Shown here piece after piece: positions 53,024-62,777 of a DNA stretch of 64,000 nucleotides. The notes beneath the pieces were generated by a model that was given only the letters and a program-made list of their open reading frames with translations, was not told the DNA's origin and did not search any database. Each line of letters starts with the position of its first letter. Position 1 is the first letter of the stretch. The stretch comes from Oceanicaulis sp. MMSF_3324 (GTDB taxonomy: Bacteria > Pseudomonadota > Alphaproteobacteria > Caulobacterales > Maricaulaceae): assembly GCF_030733545.1 (NCBI RefSeq), contig NZ_JASHIU010000012.1, forward strand, positions 37,113 through 101,112, written 5' to 3'. The position numbers were made by a program, and so were the translations under genes.

Positions 53024-54955
53024 TCAGGCGCCGCCTGGCTTGGGCTCCAGCCCGCTTGTATCGGACGCTTCATCCTCGTCATCATCGATGACCGGAAGCG
53101 CGCCGGACGGAGGTGTTCCGTCATCGGGCTTGGGCGGCACGTCGGTATCACGATGGGGCGGATTGCCCTTCAGAAGCTCGATGATCTCCGGACCAGATAG
53201 GGTTTCGTATTCCAGAAGCCCTTCGGACAGGGTGACCCAGTCGTCTTTCTTCTCGGTCAGGATACGGCGCGCCTCCTTGAGGCCGCCTTCGACAAGGCCC
53301 TTGATCTCCTTTTCGATCTTCGCAGCGGTTTCCGCCGAGATCGAGGAGGATTGCACCAATTGCTGGCCCAGGAAGACCTCGCCCTGGTCCTCGCCGTAAT
53401 CAACCGGGCCGATCTCCTCGGAGAAGCCCCACTGGGTGACCATGGCGCGGGCGAGACGGGTCGCCTGCTTGATGTCGCTGGCGGCGCCGGAGGTGACGTT
53501 CTCCTTGCCGAATTTCAGCTCTTCAGCCACCCGGCCGCCCATCATGATGGCGAGACGCGAGGTCATCTCCTGATGGGTCATCGACATCTTGTCGGTTTCG
53601 GGCAGCTGCATGACCATGCCCAGCGCGCGACCGCGCGGGATGATCGTCGCCTTGTGCACGGGATCCGCCGACGGCACGTTCAGCGCCACGATGGCGTGGC
53701 CGGATTCGTGATAGGCGGTCAGCGTGCGCTCCTTGTCGGTCATCACCATTGTGCGACGCTCGGGGCCCATCATGACCTTGTCCTTGGAGTCTTCGAACTC
53801 GGCCATGGAGACGAGGCGCTTGTTGCGGCGCGCCGCCAGAAGGGCCGCCTCGTTCACAAGGTTGGCGAGGTCCGCGCCGGAAAAGCCCGGCGTGCCCCGC
53901 GCGATGACCTTGGGATCCACATCATCCGCCAGCGGCACATCGCGCATGTGCACCTTCAGGATCTTCTCCCGACCGGTGATGTCCGGGTTCGGCACGACGA
54001 CCTGACGGTCAAAGCGGCCCGGACGCAGCAGCGCCGGGTCGAGAACATCCGGACGGTTGGTCGCGGCGATCAGGATGATGCCTTCATTGGCTTCAAACCC
54101 GTCCATTTCCACCAGCAGCTGGTTGAGGGTCTGCTCGCGTTCGTCATTGCCGCCGCCCAGACCGGCGCCGCGGGACCGGCCCACAGCATCGATCTCGTCG
54201 ATAAAGATGATGCAGGGCGCGTTCTTCTTGGCCTGTTCGAACATGTCGCGGACACGGCTGGCGCCGACGCCGACGAACATCTCGACAAAGTCAGAACCGG
54301 AAATCGTGAAGAACGGCACGCCGGCTTCACCCGCCACAGCGCGTGCGGTCAGGGTCTTACCCGTGCCCGGAGGGCCCACCAGCAGCGCACCCTTGGGGAT
54401 TTTGCCGCCCAGGCGCTGGAACTTGGAGGGGTCCTTGAGGAATTCGACGATTTCCTGAAGCTCTTCCTTGGCTTCATCAATGCCGGCCACGTCATCAAAG
54501 GTGACCCGGCCTGTCTTCTCGGTCAGCAGCTTCGCCTTGGACTTGCCAAAGCCCATGGCGCCGCGACCGCCGCCCTGCATCTGGCGCATGAAGAAGATCC
54601 ACACGCCGATCAGCAGCAGCATCGGGAACCAGTTGATCAGGATGCCCAGCGGGCTGATGCCGCCCTCATTGGGCGGTTGGGCCGTAATGTCCACATCGGC
54701 GGCGCGCAGCGCCGGCGTGACGTTTTCATCCTCGGGCACCGTGGTGCGGAAGGTGGCGCCGCCCGTGGTCTGGCCGGTGACCGTATCACCCTGAATGGTG
54801 ACCGAGCTGACCTGACCGCTCTCGACCTGGTTCATGAACTGGGAATAGTTGATCTCGTTCGAGGGTGCGGACTGGCTCGGTCCCTGCAGCATGTTGAACA
54901 GGGCCAGCAGCAGCACCAGCAAAATCGCCCAAACCAGGATATTGCGCATATTCAT
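53024..54955 (-). CDS. ftsH: ATP-dependent zinc metalloprotease FtsH
   Basis: Membrane-bound AAA protease that removes misfolded membrane proteins and short-lived regulators. The 643-aa length is usual. There are two spans (about residues 5-22 and 100-122) around a periplasmic domain. The AAA module has Walker A GPPGTGKT, Walker [14 protein letters not shown] and the second region [20 protein letters not shown]. The zinc site is HESGH in [13 protein letters not shown]. It lies 83 nt downstream of tilS, the usual order. The C-terminal tail is Asp/Pro-rich ([13 protein letters not shown]). Confidence 0.98.
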   Translation of the reverse strand: MNMRNILVWAILLVLLLALFNMLQGPSQSAPSNEINYSQFMNQVESGQVSSVTIQGDTVTGQTTGGATFRTTVPEDENVTPALRAADVDITAQPPNEGGISPLGILINWFPMLLLIGVWIFFMRQMQGGGRGAMGFGKSKAKLLTEKTGRVTFDDVAGIDEAKEELQEIVEFLKDPSKFQRLGGKIPKGALLVGPPGTGKTLTARAVAGEAGVPFFTISGSDFVEMFVGVGASRVRDMFEQAKKNAPCIIFIDEIDAVGRSRGAGLGGGNDEREQTLNQLLVEMDGFEANEGIILIAATNRPDVLDPALLRPGRFDRQVVVPNPDITGREKILKVHMRDVPLADDVDPKVIARGTPGFSGADLANLVNEAALLAARRNKRLVSMAEFEDSKDKVMMGPERRTMVMTDKERTLTAYHESGHAIVALNVPSADPVHKATIIPRGRALGMVMQLPETDKMSMTHQEMTSRLAIMMGGRVAEELKFGKENVTSGAASDIKQATRLARAMVTQWGFSEEIGPVDYGEDQGEVFLGQQLVQSSSISAETAAKIEKEIKGLVEGGLKEARRILTEKKDDWVTLSEGLLEYETLSGPEIIELLKGNPPHRDTDVPPKPDDGTPPSGALPVIDDDEDEASDTSGLEPKPGGA

Positions 54956-55038
54956 CCGTCTGTGTCCTTGTCTGCGCCGCCTTGGACCGGGCGCGCATCT
55001 GAGACTGTCTTCGTTTCGTCAAGCCTGATATTGGGGCG

Positions 55039-56325
55039 TCAGGCCGGTTTCGCCAGTGCTGCGACGATATGAGCCGCAGATTTATCCTCATCAAACCACG
55101 CCGGGGCCTCGCACGGAAGCAGCCAGCGCCGAAGTCGATCCATGCAAAGCAGCCGCCAATTGTCCGTCTCATCGGACTTAAAGCCGGGTAAAGCCAGAAT
55201 ATCATCGCTGTCGCTGGCCATGATCGCTGTCAGAGAGCGACGCAGCGTGGCCGGAACCTCAGACAGGGTGTCCCCATCCGGCGCAGCCCGATCGCCCAAA
55301 GCTTCCATCCGACACGCCGATGAGGCGTGGATTTCGATCCGCCCATCAAAGACAGCCTGATCGCCCTCCGCCAATTCCAGACAGACAGGATCCGCACCGC
55401 CATCCGCCCGGCCCAGAACGGCGCCGGGATCGCGGCCCATGACGCCATCCGTCGTCAGCAGGACGCCCGCCTGGGTACGGGCCTCGCCCTGCTCCAGCGC
55501 ATCAAGACAGGCTTCCACGCCTTCCGGCGCAGGCAGTCGGGCTTCGCCGGACACCGCCATCATCACCGCTTCAAGCGCCCGCAAGGCCATGGGACGTGCG
55601 GCCAGGGTGAACTTGTCCCGATCGAGACGCGCCCCGCCCCAGGCCGTCATCGCGACCGCCCGCTCGGTCAGCCGCCAGGCTGCGCTGCGCAACAAGCGCT
55701 CCGCGTCCAGGCTCTGGTCAGACAGGCTCAACAAACCGTGTTCGGCCGGTCCGCCGGCCGGATAGGCGTCCTGACGCAAACGAATGCGTTCGAACTGCGG
55801 GTCTTCATTGGAGGGATCATCCACCCAGCGCGCCTCGACCTTTTCAAGATAGGCCCGAAGCTCCTCACGCCGCAGCCCGAGAAAGGGTCGGGCCACCGTC
55901 AGATTGCGCCCTTCCGGCCAGACCGGCGAGGCGTCCAGACCGGTCATGCCAGTCAGCGTCCGCCAGCCGCCTTCGCGGTTGGCGCGCATGCGCAAGGTCT
56001 CGATGCGGTCATCCAGCGTGTGACCCAGGCACAAGAGGTTTATGCCCAGACCTTCACAGGCCCCGGCCAGCAAGGTGTGCCGCGCCTGACGCGCCGCCGC
56101 CTGGTTCTTGCGAGGTGCGGACCATTTCAGAATATGAGGCTCAGCGCCCAGGGACCGGGCATAGTCGGCGTTATCTGCGGCTTCCTCGCCGCTTTCCGGG
56201 CGCAGGCCGTGATCCACGATCAGGGCATGCAGGCTCACACCAGGAAAGCAGGCCCGCAAAGCATGCAGGAGCGCGGTGGAATCACCGCCGCCGGAATAGC
56301 CGAGCGCGAGCGCGTGCGTCACCAC
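55039..56325 (-). CDS. tilS: tRNA(Ile)-lysidine synthase
   Basis: Converts C34 of tRNA-Ile(CAU) to lysidine using ATP and lysine; essential for correct AUA reading. The PP-loop motif is SGGGDSTALLHAL at about residues 11-23, with LCLGHTLDDRIETLRMR downstream. The 428-aa protein has the C-terminal domain of the long TilS form. The start is a GTG at 56325, with GGAG overlapping the upstream cpoB stop, so translation is coupled. Gene order cpoB-tilS-ftsH is a conserved alphaproteobacterial block. Confidence 0.95.
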   Translation of the reverse strand: MVTHALALGYSGGGDSTALLHALRACFPGVSLHALIVDHGLRPESGEEAADNADYARSLGAEPHILKWSAPRKNQAAARQARHTLLAGACEGLGINLLCLGHTLDDRIETLRMRANREGGWRTLTGMTGLDASPVWPEGRNLTVARPFLGLRREELRAYLEKVEARWVDDPSNEDPQFERIRLRQDAYPAGGPAEHGLLSLSDQSLDAERLLRSAAWRLTERAVAMTAWGGARLDRDKFTLAARPMALRALEAVMMAVSGEARLPAPEGVEACLDALEQGEARTQAGVLLTTDGVMGRDPGAVLGRADGGADPVCLELAEGDQAVFDGRIEIHASSACRMEALGDRAAPDGDTLSEVPATLRRSLTAIMASDSDDILALPGFKSDETDNWRLLCMDRLRRWLLPCEAPAWFDEDKSAAHIVAALAKPA

Positions 56326-56330
56326 AGCTC

Positions 56331-57293
56331 CTAGCGGCAGCCAATCCTCGAGACTTCACGCTGCGCCTTGCGGCGGGCGTCATCCCCGGCGCGCGGGAAT
56401 TCGGACGGGAAGGTGGCCAGCACCTGACAGGCGCGGCTGGTTTCCCCCAGCGCGGCCAGCGAAGCGCCCAGACGGACCAGAGCATCCGGGGCGCGCGGTC
56501 CCTGACGGTCTTCCTGCAAGGCGGCGATATAGGAATCCGCCGCGTCCTGGAAATCACCATTGATGAAATGGGTTTCTCCCAGCCAGTACCAGGCCTGACC
56601 CACTTTCGGATCATCCGGATAGGTCTGGGTGAAATCGCGCAGCAACTCGCGCGCGCCGCCGAAATCGCCATCCAGCAAACGCGCATTCGCCGTTTCAAAC
56701 AGCGTGTCCGCATCCATGACAGGCTCGGGCGGTGCTGCGAGCGAGCTGACATCGGCGTCCAGCTGGCCCTGAGCCCCGCTTTGCGCACGGGTGTCCCGCG
56801 AAGGCGAACGCGGCTGGCTCTGCCCCTGGCTCGGCGCGCCCAAAGGCTGCACCGTGGAGGCGCGCGCCTCGGCGAACGGATCGCTGTCGTCAATCTCTTC
56901 AGAGGTCAGCAAATCGGAAGGTCCGCCCAGCGACAGCGGATCACCGTTGGCTTCGGGCTCGCCAGCGCCATAGGCCGCGCCGCCCGAAAGCAGGCGGTCC
57001 ACATTGACGCCCAACTGCTCGAGCTCCTGACGCAAACGCCGGTTCTCGAACGTCAGGCGCTCGAGCTCACCGGTCTGGACGCGTTGCTGACGCTCCAGAT
57101 CATCAACCCGCATCATCAGGGTTTCCGCCACCGGATCCCCCTGCAGGGCGCGCCCCTCGATCTGCGCCAGCCGCGCTTCCACCGCATCCAGGCGCGCCGC
57201 CAGCTCCCGGCGCGATTGCGCTTCGGCTGGAGCGGCAAGTCCTGCACAGAGCATGGCGAGGCCGGAAAGGGCGATCAAGGCGATACGAATCAT
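56331..57293 (-). CDS. cpoB: Tol-Pal system protein CpoB/YbgF
   Basis: Periplasmic protein that links Tol-Pal with PBP1B during division. The 320-aa product has a signal peptide (IALSGLAMLCAGLAAPAEAQ), an N-terminal coiled coil (ARLDAVEARLAQIEGRAL; DDLERQQRVQTGELERLTFE), a Ser/Gln/Pro linker (residues 145-185), and C-terminal TPRs (ADTLFETANARLLDGDFGGA; QAWYWLGETHFINGDFQDAA). Its distance from pal is unusual, because another gene (57371-58132) lies between. It is coupled to tilS by the overlapping ribosome site. Confidence 0.94.
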   Translation of the reverse strand: MIRIALIALSGLAMLCAGLAAPAEAQSRRELAARLDAVEARLAQIEGRALQGDPVAETLMMRVDDLERQQRVQTGELERLTFENRRLRQELEQLGVNVDRLLSGGAAYGAGEPEANGDPLSLGGPSDLLTSEEIDDSDPFAEARASTVQPLGAPSQGQSQPRSPSRDTRAQSGAQGQLDADVSSLAAPPEPVMDADTLFETANARLLDGDFGGARELLRDFTQTYPDDPKVGQAWYWLGETHFINGDFQDAADSYIAALQEDRQGPRAPDALVRLGASLAALGETSRACQVLATFPSEFPRAGDDARRKAQREVSRIGCR

Positions 57294-57370
57294 GGCGCAC
57301 GGATCCTGTTAAGCGTCTCAGGTCTTCTGAACGCTAGTGTTGTCGAGCAATTGGCGAAATCAAGGCGAAG

Positions 57371-58132
57371 TCAGGAATAGTCGAGCAGCCGCACGTTGTC
57401 AGGCCTTACAACCCAGTCCCCGCTGGCCGTTTCCTCCATCTGGAAGGTGTAGCCATAGCCGTCTGCGCGGCTCAGCACGCAGTGAATATGATCATAGGCC
57501 GGCGTGCAGGAGGCGTTTCCGCCCGAGCCAGGTTCAGCGATCTGCGCCGAAAAGGACGCCAGATCCGCTCGGCTGTCCCGGTTGTAGATCCATGGATCTT
57601 GCGTGCCTGCCAGGGCGTCCGCCAGAAACGCGGCCGCCTCGCCTTCACGATAGGGCAACGCCACGGTCAACAGACGGACCTCATCATTCACGACCGTCCA
57701 GCCGTCGCCGTCCATGGTGTGCAGGGCAAAGGAATATCCGTAACCGTCTTCGCGACGCAGCGTGCACTGAAGCTGAACATGACTGGGCGTGCAAACCGCC
57801 TCACCGCCAGAGTCCGGCTCGGCGATCTGCGCCGAGAACGAGGCCAGATCTGCGCGACTGTCCACGCCCCAGAGCCAATAGGCGTCCGTACCTTCAAACA
57901 GCTCCGCCAGAAAGGCGGCGGCTTCGCCGTCCTCATAGGGCAGCGCCAGCGGCGGCTCGCCCACCGGCTCTTCATTGGGTTCGGACGCCGGCTCTTCTCC
58001 GGACATGACCGGCTCGCTTTCGGACGAACCATACTGACCCGGTGTCGGCTCCATCACCATGGACAGGCCGTACAGAGCGCCCACAGACGCGATTGGAGCC
58101 ACGATCAGCCCCATCAAAGCTCGGATAACCAT
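57371..58132 (-). CDS. tandem-duplicated-domain protein inside the tol-pal cluster, function unknown
   Basis: A 253-aa protein. It begins with a hydrophobic segment (ALMGLIVAPIASVGALYGLS) as signal or anchor, then a Glu/Pro/Ser linker (residues 35-65), then two copies of a domain of about 90 residues. Each copy starts LPY-x-[ED]-GEAAAFLA, contains DSRADLASFSAQIAEP, two cysteines (CTPS-x-QLQC and CTPA-x-HIHC) and DGYGY, and ends NDEVRLL or PDNVRLL. No known family. Its position between pal and cpoB suggests an envelope role. Confidence 0.78.
   Translation of the reverse strand: MVIRALMGLIVAPIASVGALYGLSMVMEPTPGQYGSSESEPVMSGEEPASEPNEEPVGEPPLALPYEDGEAAAFLAELFEGTDAYWLWGVDSRADLASFSAQIAEPDSGGEAVCTPSHVQLQCTLRREDGYGYSFALHTMDGDGWTVVNDEVRLLTVALPYREGEAAAFLADALAGTQDPWIYNRDSRADLASFSAQIAEPGSGGNASCTPAYDHIHCVLSRADGYGYTFQMEETASGDWVVRPDNVRLLDYS
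57380..57945 (-). repeat. internal tandem duplication in the pal-cpoB intergene protein
   Basis: Two copies of roughly 275-280 nt. The core block that encodes DSRADLASFSAQIAEP is found at about 57528-57577 and again at about 57816-57865, with only scattered base changes. The duplication is therefore visible at DNA level and is probably fairly recent. Confidence 0.7.
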
Positions 58133-58210
58133 AATGCTGCCCCCTCAAGCAGAAACGCCCGCAAGGATGAACCTTGCGGGCGTCTCGATCAATCCTTTTC
58201 AGGGCTGGTC

Positions 58211-58726
58211 CTAGGAGACAGCGCCCGACTGGATGATGGTCATGGCGTTCCGGTTGGTCGCCCAGCACTCTTGCGTGGAGCGGTTGCAGGTCGGACGCTC
58301 CTTACCGTAGGACACGGTCGAAATGCGGGACGGATCCACGCCCTGGCTGACCAGGAAGTCGCGTGCGGCGTTGGCGCGGCGCGCGCCCAGAGCCAGGTTG
58401 TACTCGCGGGTGCCGCGTTCGTCGCAATTGCCGGCGATCAGGATGCGGGCCTGCGGATAGGAAGACAGCCAGGCGGCCTGACGGCGCAGGGTGGCGCGGG
58501 CTTCGCTGGAGAGCGTGTGCTGATCCAGCGCGAAGAAGACGCGGTCGCCCGCATTCACTTCAAAATCTTCTTCCGAGCCAGGGATCGGGCCAGCCGGTTC
58601 CGGAGCCGGTTCGTAGACCGGAGCGGGCTCGGGCTCAGGCGTCGGCGCAACCGGCTCGGGTTGCGAAGCGCAGGCGGCCAGCGAAGCGCTGAGCGCCAGA
58701 GCGGCAAGAATAGACAGGCGTTTCAT
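58211..58726 (-). CDS. pal: peptidoglycan-associated lipoprotein Pal
   Basis: Outer-membrane lipoprotein that holds peptidoglycan and forms the outer end of Tol-Pal. The 171-aa product has a lipobox (ALSASLAAC, Cys at about residue 19), a Pro/Glu linker (PEPVAPTPEPEPAPVYEP), and an OmpA-like domain at residues 60-165. Peptidoglycan-binding residues are in ILIAGNCDERGTREYNLALG and RRANAARDFL. A 7-bp hairpin (58747-58768) lies in its leader. It is downstream of tolB, as usual. Confidence 0.97.
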   Translation of the reverse strand: MKRLSILAALALSASLAACASQPEPVAPTPEPEPAPVYEPAPEPAGPIPGSEEDFEVNAGDRVFFALDQHTLSSEARATLRRQAAWLSSYPQARILIAGNCDERGTREYNLALGARRANAARDFLVSQGVDPSRISTVSYGKERPTCNRSTQECWATNRNAMTIIQSGAVS

Positions 58727-58746
58727 AATATGGTCGTCCTCTCCAA

Positions 58747-58768
58747 GCCTATGGATGTTATCATAGGC
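58747..58768 (-). promoter_or_regulatory. small inverted repeat in the pal leader
   Basis: GCCTATG (58747-58753) is complementary to CATAGGC (58762-58768), with an 8-nt loop, 20 nt upstream of the pal start. It may be an operator for a separate pal promoter or a leader hairpin. The tolB-pal gap (136 nt) is long for this operon. Confidence 0.35.
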
Positions 58769-58862
58769 AAATCGGTGTGGATGCTATCAGAATGGGCGCG
58801 CTTCACACCCCTCAAAAAACCCCAAAACGCGCACCTCGGATTCGACATTAGCCGAGCAAAGC

Positions 58863-60209
58863 TCAGTCGATCAAGGGCGACCAGGCGGGGTCGCTTGCTT
58901 CGCCTTGCGTCGGCAATCGACGCAGATTGAAGCCCGCCAGATCAATGCTCCAGATCGAATACGTCGTTCCTTCGCGCGTTCGATCGCCGCGTGTGAACAA
59001 CAACACGCGACCATTAGGCGACCAGGCGGGCGTATCCACGAAATAGCCTTCGTAGAGAATACGTTCCTCACCCGAGCCATCCGCAGCCACAACGCCCAGC
59101 ATGAACTGGCCGCTGCGCTGTTTGGTGAAGGCGATCAGGTCGCCACGCGGACTCCAGACCGGCGTGGTGTAGCGACCCTCGCCAAACGTGATCCGCTGCG
59201 GGTCGGTCCCGTCCGCGTTCATCACGTACAATTGTGATTGCCCGCCGCGCGAGGAGGAGAACACCACCTGGTCGCCATCAGGCGCATAGGAGGGCTCCAC
59301 ATCATCGGCGGGGTGCGTGGTCAGCTGGCGCAGGGTGCGCGAGCGCAGGTCAAAGCGGAACAGGTCATGGCCGCTGTGACGTTCGGCGGACACGACCAGT
59401 TCGCGCCCATTGGGATGAAAGCGCGCGGACAGGGACTGGCCTTCGCTGGCGAGCGAGGGCCCTGAGTCAAAGAGCGCTTCCTGACGCCCCGTCTCGAGAT
59501 CATAGAGATAGCTCGTGGCCCGACCGTCGCGGAAGGACACATAGGTGATCTGCTGGGCGCTCGGAGAATAGTTCGGCAGCAACGCCATGTAGGAGCGGTC
59601 CGTGAGGAAGGACGGGTTGGCGCCGTCCTGATCCATCACCGCCAGGCGACGGATGGGCTCGCCATTGGGGCCGTCGCCTTCGGACACATAAACGATCCGC
59701 GTGTCGAAATAGCCGGTCTCACCGGTCAGGCGCTCATAGACAGCGTCCGAGACCTTGTGCGCAATCCGGCGCCAGTTGTCCGGCGAGGTGACGAATTGCA
59801 GGCCCTGCATCTGCGCTTCAGTATTGGCGTCCCACAGGCGGAACGCGACCAGCATGCGGTCATTTTCATCAATGCTGACCTCGCCCACCAGCAGCGCGGA
59901 GGCGTTGATCACCCGCCAGTCGCCAAAGCGCGGACGCAGATTGATGTCGCTGATGTCCTCGATGAACGCCTCTGGATCCACAGGCGCAAACAGGCCCGAC
60001 GTATCGAGATTGTTGGAGATGACCCGGGAAATGTCCGCGCCGATCTCAGCTTCCCGATTGTCCTCGCCGATGAAGTCGGGGATTGCGATCGGGGTCGGAT
60101 CCAGCGTGCCCTCGGTCACGTCCACCACGAGCGGGGTTTGCGCAAAAGCCGAGCCGGCCATCACGATCAGGGCGAGGATCGGTGTGAAGAGGTAGCGCAG
60201 AACGGTCAT
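58863..60209 (-). CDS. tolB: Tol-Pal system beta-propeller protein TolB
   Basis: Periplasmic protein that cycles between Pal and TolA. The 448-aa product has a signal peptide (FTPILALIVMAGSAFAQ), an N-terminal alpha/beta domain (PIAIPDFIGEDNREAEIGAD), and a six-bladed propeller with repeats such as LLPNYSPSAQQITYVSFRDG, EPSYAPDGDQVVFSSSRGGQ and TPVWSPRGDLIAFTKQRSGQ. The ATG at 60209 starts the signal peptide; a longer start at 60323 would overlap tolA. It lies 29 nt after the tolA stop. Confidence 0.97.
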   Translation of the reverse strand: MTVLRYLFTPILALIVMAGSAFAQTPLVVDVTEGTLDPTPIAIPDFIGEDNREAEIGADISRVISNNLDTSGLFAPVDPEAFIEDISDINLRPRFGDWRVINASALLVGEVSIDENDRMLVAFRLWDANTEAQMQGLQFVTSPDNWRRIAHKVSDAVYERLTGETGYFDTRIVYVSEGDGPNGEPIRRLAVMDQDGANPSFLTDRSYMALLPNYSPSAQQITYVSFRDGRATSYLYDLETGRQEALFDSGPSLASEGQSLSARFHPNGRELVVSAERHSGHDLFRFDLRSRTLRQLTTHPADDVEPSYAPDGDQVVFSSSRGGQSQLYVMNADGTDPQRITFGEGRYTTPVWSPRGDLIAFTKQRSGQFMLGVVAADGSGEERILYEGYFVDTPAWSPNGRVLLFTRGDRTREGTTYSIWSIDLAGFNLRRLPTQGEASDPAWSPLID

Positions 60210-60238
60210 GGAGAAGCTCCCGGGGTTCGAACGGCAGG

Positions 60239-61066
60239 TCAGCGATTGCGTTGGGTGTCGACATTGACCCGAAGCACGCGCCACTGGGCGTAATGCTCGG
60301 GGGGTAGAGGATAGGGTTGGCATTCGATCGCGCCACGCAAGGCCCGTTCACCCGCCACCCTCAGATAGGAATTGGGCGAATTCATGATGCGCCCTTCGTC
60401 GATCAGGCGTGGCGGCACAGACAGGCGGCCATTGCGCTCCAGCCGGATTTCCAGCGAGACCCGCAGATCCATATTGGCCGGCGCATCGGCGTTCGATCGG
60501 ATGCAGCGGTTCATATGAGAGGCGGCCATCGCCTGAAGACTGGCGGTCATGTCCGTACCCGGTCCGACGCGATTGCGTTGTTCGCCCGTTTCGGCGTCTC
60601 CGCGCGGCGCGGCGTTGTCCCTCGACCGGTCCACCAGTTGCGACAGCGCGTTCAGGTCGAGCGAGTCCTGTTCCGGCTCGGGTTCGGGCTCGCGCGGACG
60701 CGGCTGCTGAACCGGCTCGGGCTCCGGTTCCGGCTCGGGTTCAAGCTCGGGCGGCGCAGGTTCGGGTTCGGGCTCAGGCTCATCCTGAGGCGCGGGCGGA
60801 ATGACTTCCGGCTCGGGTTCGGGCTGGGCGGGCTCAGGCTCCGGCGCGGGTTCAGGCGCCGGCGTTTCCACGATCTCTTCCGGTTCCGGTTCGGGCTCGG
60901 GGCGCGCCGCGCGGACATTGGTCTCGCGCGACAGCGTCACCAGCTCGACCGGCACGACGGTCAATTCTTCGCTCATGCGCCGGGCATGCGGAAACGCGAC
61001 CAGCGCGCTCGCAATCAGCCCTGCGTGGATGAACAGGGAGAGGATGAACCCCAGGGCCTGACGCAT
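60239..61066 (-). CDS. tolA: TolA-like protein with Pro-Glu linker
   Basis: Inner-membrane anchor that spans the periplasm and delivers the proton-motive force from TolQR to Pal/TolB. The 275-aa product has one N-terminal span ([20 protein letters not shown]), a long Pro/Glu-rich rod (about residues 55-135, made of PEPEPE repeats) instead of the Ala-rich helix of E. coli TolA, and a compact C-terminal domain ([40 protein letters not shown]). It sits 11 nt after tolR. Confidence 0.92.
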   Translation of the reverse strand: MRQALGFILSLFIHAGLIASALVAFPHARRMSEELTVVPVELVTLSRETNVRAARPEPEPEPEEIVETPAPEPAPEPEPAQPEPEPEVIPPAPQDEPEPEPEPAPPELEPEPEPEPEPVQQPRPREPEPEPEQDSLDLNALSQLVDRSRDNAAPRGDAETGEQRNRVGPGTDMTASLQAMAASHMNRCIRSNADAPANMDLRVSLEIRLERNGRLSVPPRLIDEGRIMNSPNSYLRVAGERALRGAIECQPYPLPPEHYAQWRVLRVNVDTQRNR

Positions 61067-61077
61067 GGCCCGGCCCC

Positions 61078-61509
61078 CTATTCGCGGATCGGTTCGGTGA
61101 CGAGGCCGATATTGGTGTAGCCCGAAGCCGACACCCGGGCCATCACCCGCATGACCTCGCCATACGGCGCTCCGTCATCGGCGCGGATATAGATGCGCGC
61201 TTCAGACCCCGCGTCGGTAATGGCGGCCAGACGCGGCGCGAGCTCGTCATACGCCACCTCGGTCTCCATCAGGTACAGCGTGCCGTCAGACTGGATCGTC
61301 AGGGTCAGCGGCTCTTCAGACGTGGTCATGGCGCGCGCTTCGGTGTCGGGCAGGTCGACCTCCACCCCCACCGTCAACAGCGGCGCGGAGACCATGAACA
61401 CGATCAGCAGCACCAGCATCACGTCCACGAAGGGGGTGACGTTGATCTCAGCCTTGGGCTTGAAGCGGCGACGTCCATTGCCGCCGCCAGTGTCGAGACC
61501 GCCAGCCAT
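61078..61509 (-). CDS. tolR: Tol-Pal system protein TolR (ExbD family)
   Basis: Inner-membrane energy-coupling protein working with TolQ. The 143-aa product has one span ([20 protein letters not shown]) that holds the conserved Asp (PFVDVML) used in proton passage, and a periplasmic C-terminal domain ([20 protein letters not shown]). The ATG at 61509 follows the tolQ stop by 3 nt. The C-terminal sequence VTEPIRE is typical in length. Confidence 0.97.
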   Translation of the reverse strand: MAGGLDTGGGNGRRRFKPKAEINVTPFVDVMLVLLIVFMVSAPLLTVGVEVDLPDTEARAMTTSEEPLTLTIQSDGTLYLMETEVAYDELAPRLAAITDAGSEARIYIRADDGAPYGEVMRVMARVSASGYTNIGLVTEPIRE

Positions 61510-61512
61510 GAA

Positions 61513-62166
61513 CTAGTTCCCCCGGCTCGCCAGCGCCGCCAGATCGTCCACGAGCCCTTCCAGGCGCGCGGCGTATTTGGCGAGGTTGGAGGACAGGGCG
61601 TTGAAGAAGATCACGGCGGGGATCGCAGCCAGCAGGCCCAGGGCGGTGGCGAACAGCGCTTCGGCGATGCCCGGCGCCACAACGGCGAGCGAGGTGTTTT
61701 CAGACGCCGCGATGGAGCGGAAGGCGTTCATGATGCCCCAGACGGTCCCGAACAGGCCGATGAAGGGTGCGGACGAGCCGATGATGGACAAGACGCCCAG
61801 GCCGCCTTCCATCTTGTTCAGCTCGCGATTGGCTTCGGCGCCGCCGCTCTTGGCGACCGCATACCCGTCCCAGTCGCGCATGGCGGCGGCGAGGACGCGC
61901 CCGAACGGCTCCTTGGCGGGTTTGGCGTACTTGTTCACGAGATTGTCCAGCGAACCGCCGGACCAGAAGTCGTTTTCAAAGCGCGAGGCGCCGGCATGGG
62001 CCTTGTTCAGCTGCATCCATTTCTCGATGGCGATGGCCCAGGACCAGATCGACATCAACGCCAGCAACGCCATCACTGCCTTAACAACGATATCGGCGCG
62101 CATGAACAGATACACGATGGTCAGCTCATTGGCCGGACCCGTCAGTTCAACCGCAACGCTTTCCAT
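61513..62166 (-). CDS. tolQ: Tol-Pal system protein TolQ (MotA/ExbB family)
   Basis: Forms the proton channel with TolR. The 217-aa product has three spans (about residues 15-45, 125-150 and 160-190), with conserved SIWSWAIAIEKW and LGVLSIIGSSAPFIGLFGTV followed by WGIMNAFRSIA. The ATG at 62166 has GGAG upstream; the open frame before it (to 62292) has no family match. It starts 168 nt after ybgC, so tolQ may have its own promoter. Confidence 0.97.
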   Translation of the reverse strand: MESVAVELTGPANELTIVYLFMRADIVVKAVMALLALMSIWSWAIAIEKWMQLNKAHAGASRFENDFWSGGSLDNLVNKYAKPAKEPFGRVLAAAMRDWDGYAVAKSGGAEANRELNKMEGGLGVLSIIGSSAPFIGLFGTVWGIMNAFRSIAASENTSLAVVAPGIAEALFATALGLLAAIPAVIFFNALSSNLAKYAARLEGLVDDLAALASRGN

Positions 62167-62333
62167 GAAAACTCCGCTTGACCCTCTCGCATCCGCTTGA
62201 CGGGATGCGCCATATTGAAACGCCCTCGGGCTGCAGGTGTAACCGCACGCACGCGCTACGCCAAGCCGAACTCTCCCAGCCAGGCGCAACAAGATGACAA
62301 AAGACAGGAATTGAGGCGAATTGAGGGAAAATT

Positions 62334-62777
62334 CTAGCCGGTTACGTAACGCTGCACCTGGTCCAGCATGGGCTTGGGCAAGCGCCGGGGCCGACCTTCA
62401 AGATCGATGCAGGCCGCTTCCACTTCGGCCGTGACCAGCACCTCCGCCGCGCAGATCACCCGCTGGCTGATCACCAGACGCGCGCCCTTGGCCGCCTTGA
62501 ACCGGGTCTCGATGACCAGGGCGTCATCAATGCGCGCGGGTTTGAGATAGTCGAGATTGATCTTGCGCACGGCGAAGCCCAGCGGCGGATCAAGCTCGAG
62601 AATTTCGGCATGAGACACGCCCGCGCACCGCAGCGCGTCCGTGCGTCCACGCTCGAGGAATTTGAGATAGTTGGCGTGATAGACGACGCCGGTGAAATCG
62701 GTGTCCTCGTAATAGACCCGCACCGAGAGCTGATGCGTCTTGTCGTCCAGCCACACGCCGGCATGAGGTTCGGCCAT
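62334..62777 (-). CDS. ybgC: Tol-Pal-associated acyl-CoA thioesterase YbgC
   Basis: A 147-aa hotdog-fold thioesterase, active on short or acyl-carrier thioesters in the family. The signature VYYEDTDFTGVVYHANYLKF (with the catalytic Asp and His) and the helix RTDALRCAGVSHAEI are present. It overlaps the ruvB stop by 1 nt (TAATG), so it is coupled to ruvB and sits upstream of tolQ, the usual arrangement. Confidence 0.96.
   Translation of the reverse strand: MAEPHAGVWLDDKTHQLSVRVYYEDTDFTGVVYHANYLKFLERGRTDALRCAGVSHAEILELDPPLGFAVRKINLDYLKPARIDDALVIETRFKAAKGARLVISQRVICAAEVLVTAEVEAACIDLEGRPRRLPKPMLDQVQRYVTG

Noticed and set aside
53351..55072. 573-codon open plus-strand frame opposite ftsH
   Set aside because: Antisense of a highly conserved gene in GC-rich DNA, with His/Gln/Arg bias and no domain.
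60650..60900. Apparent tandem DNA repeat (GGCTCGGGTTC-like units)
   Set aside because: Explained as the coding of the Pro-Glu rod of TolA; not an independent repeat element.
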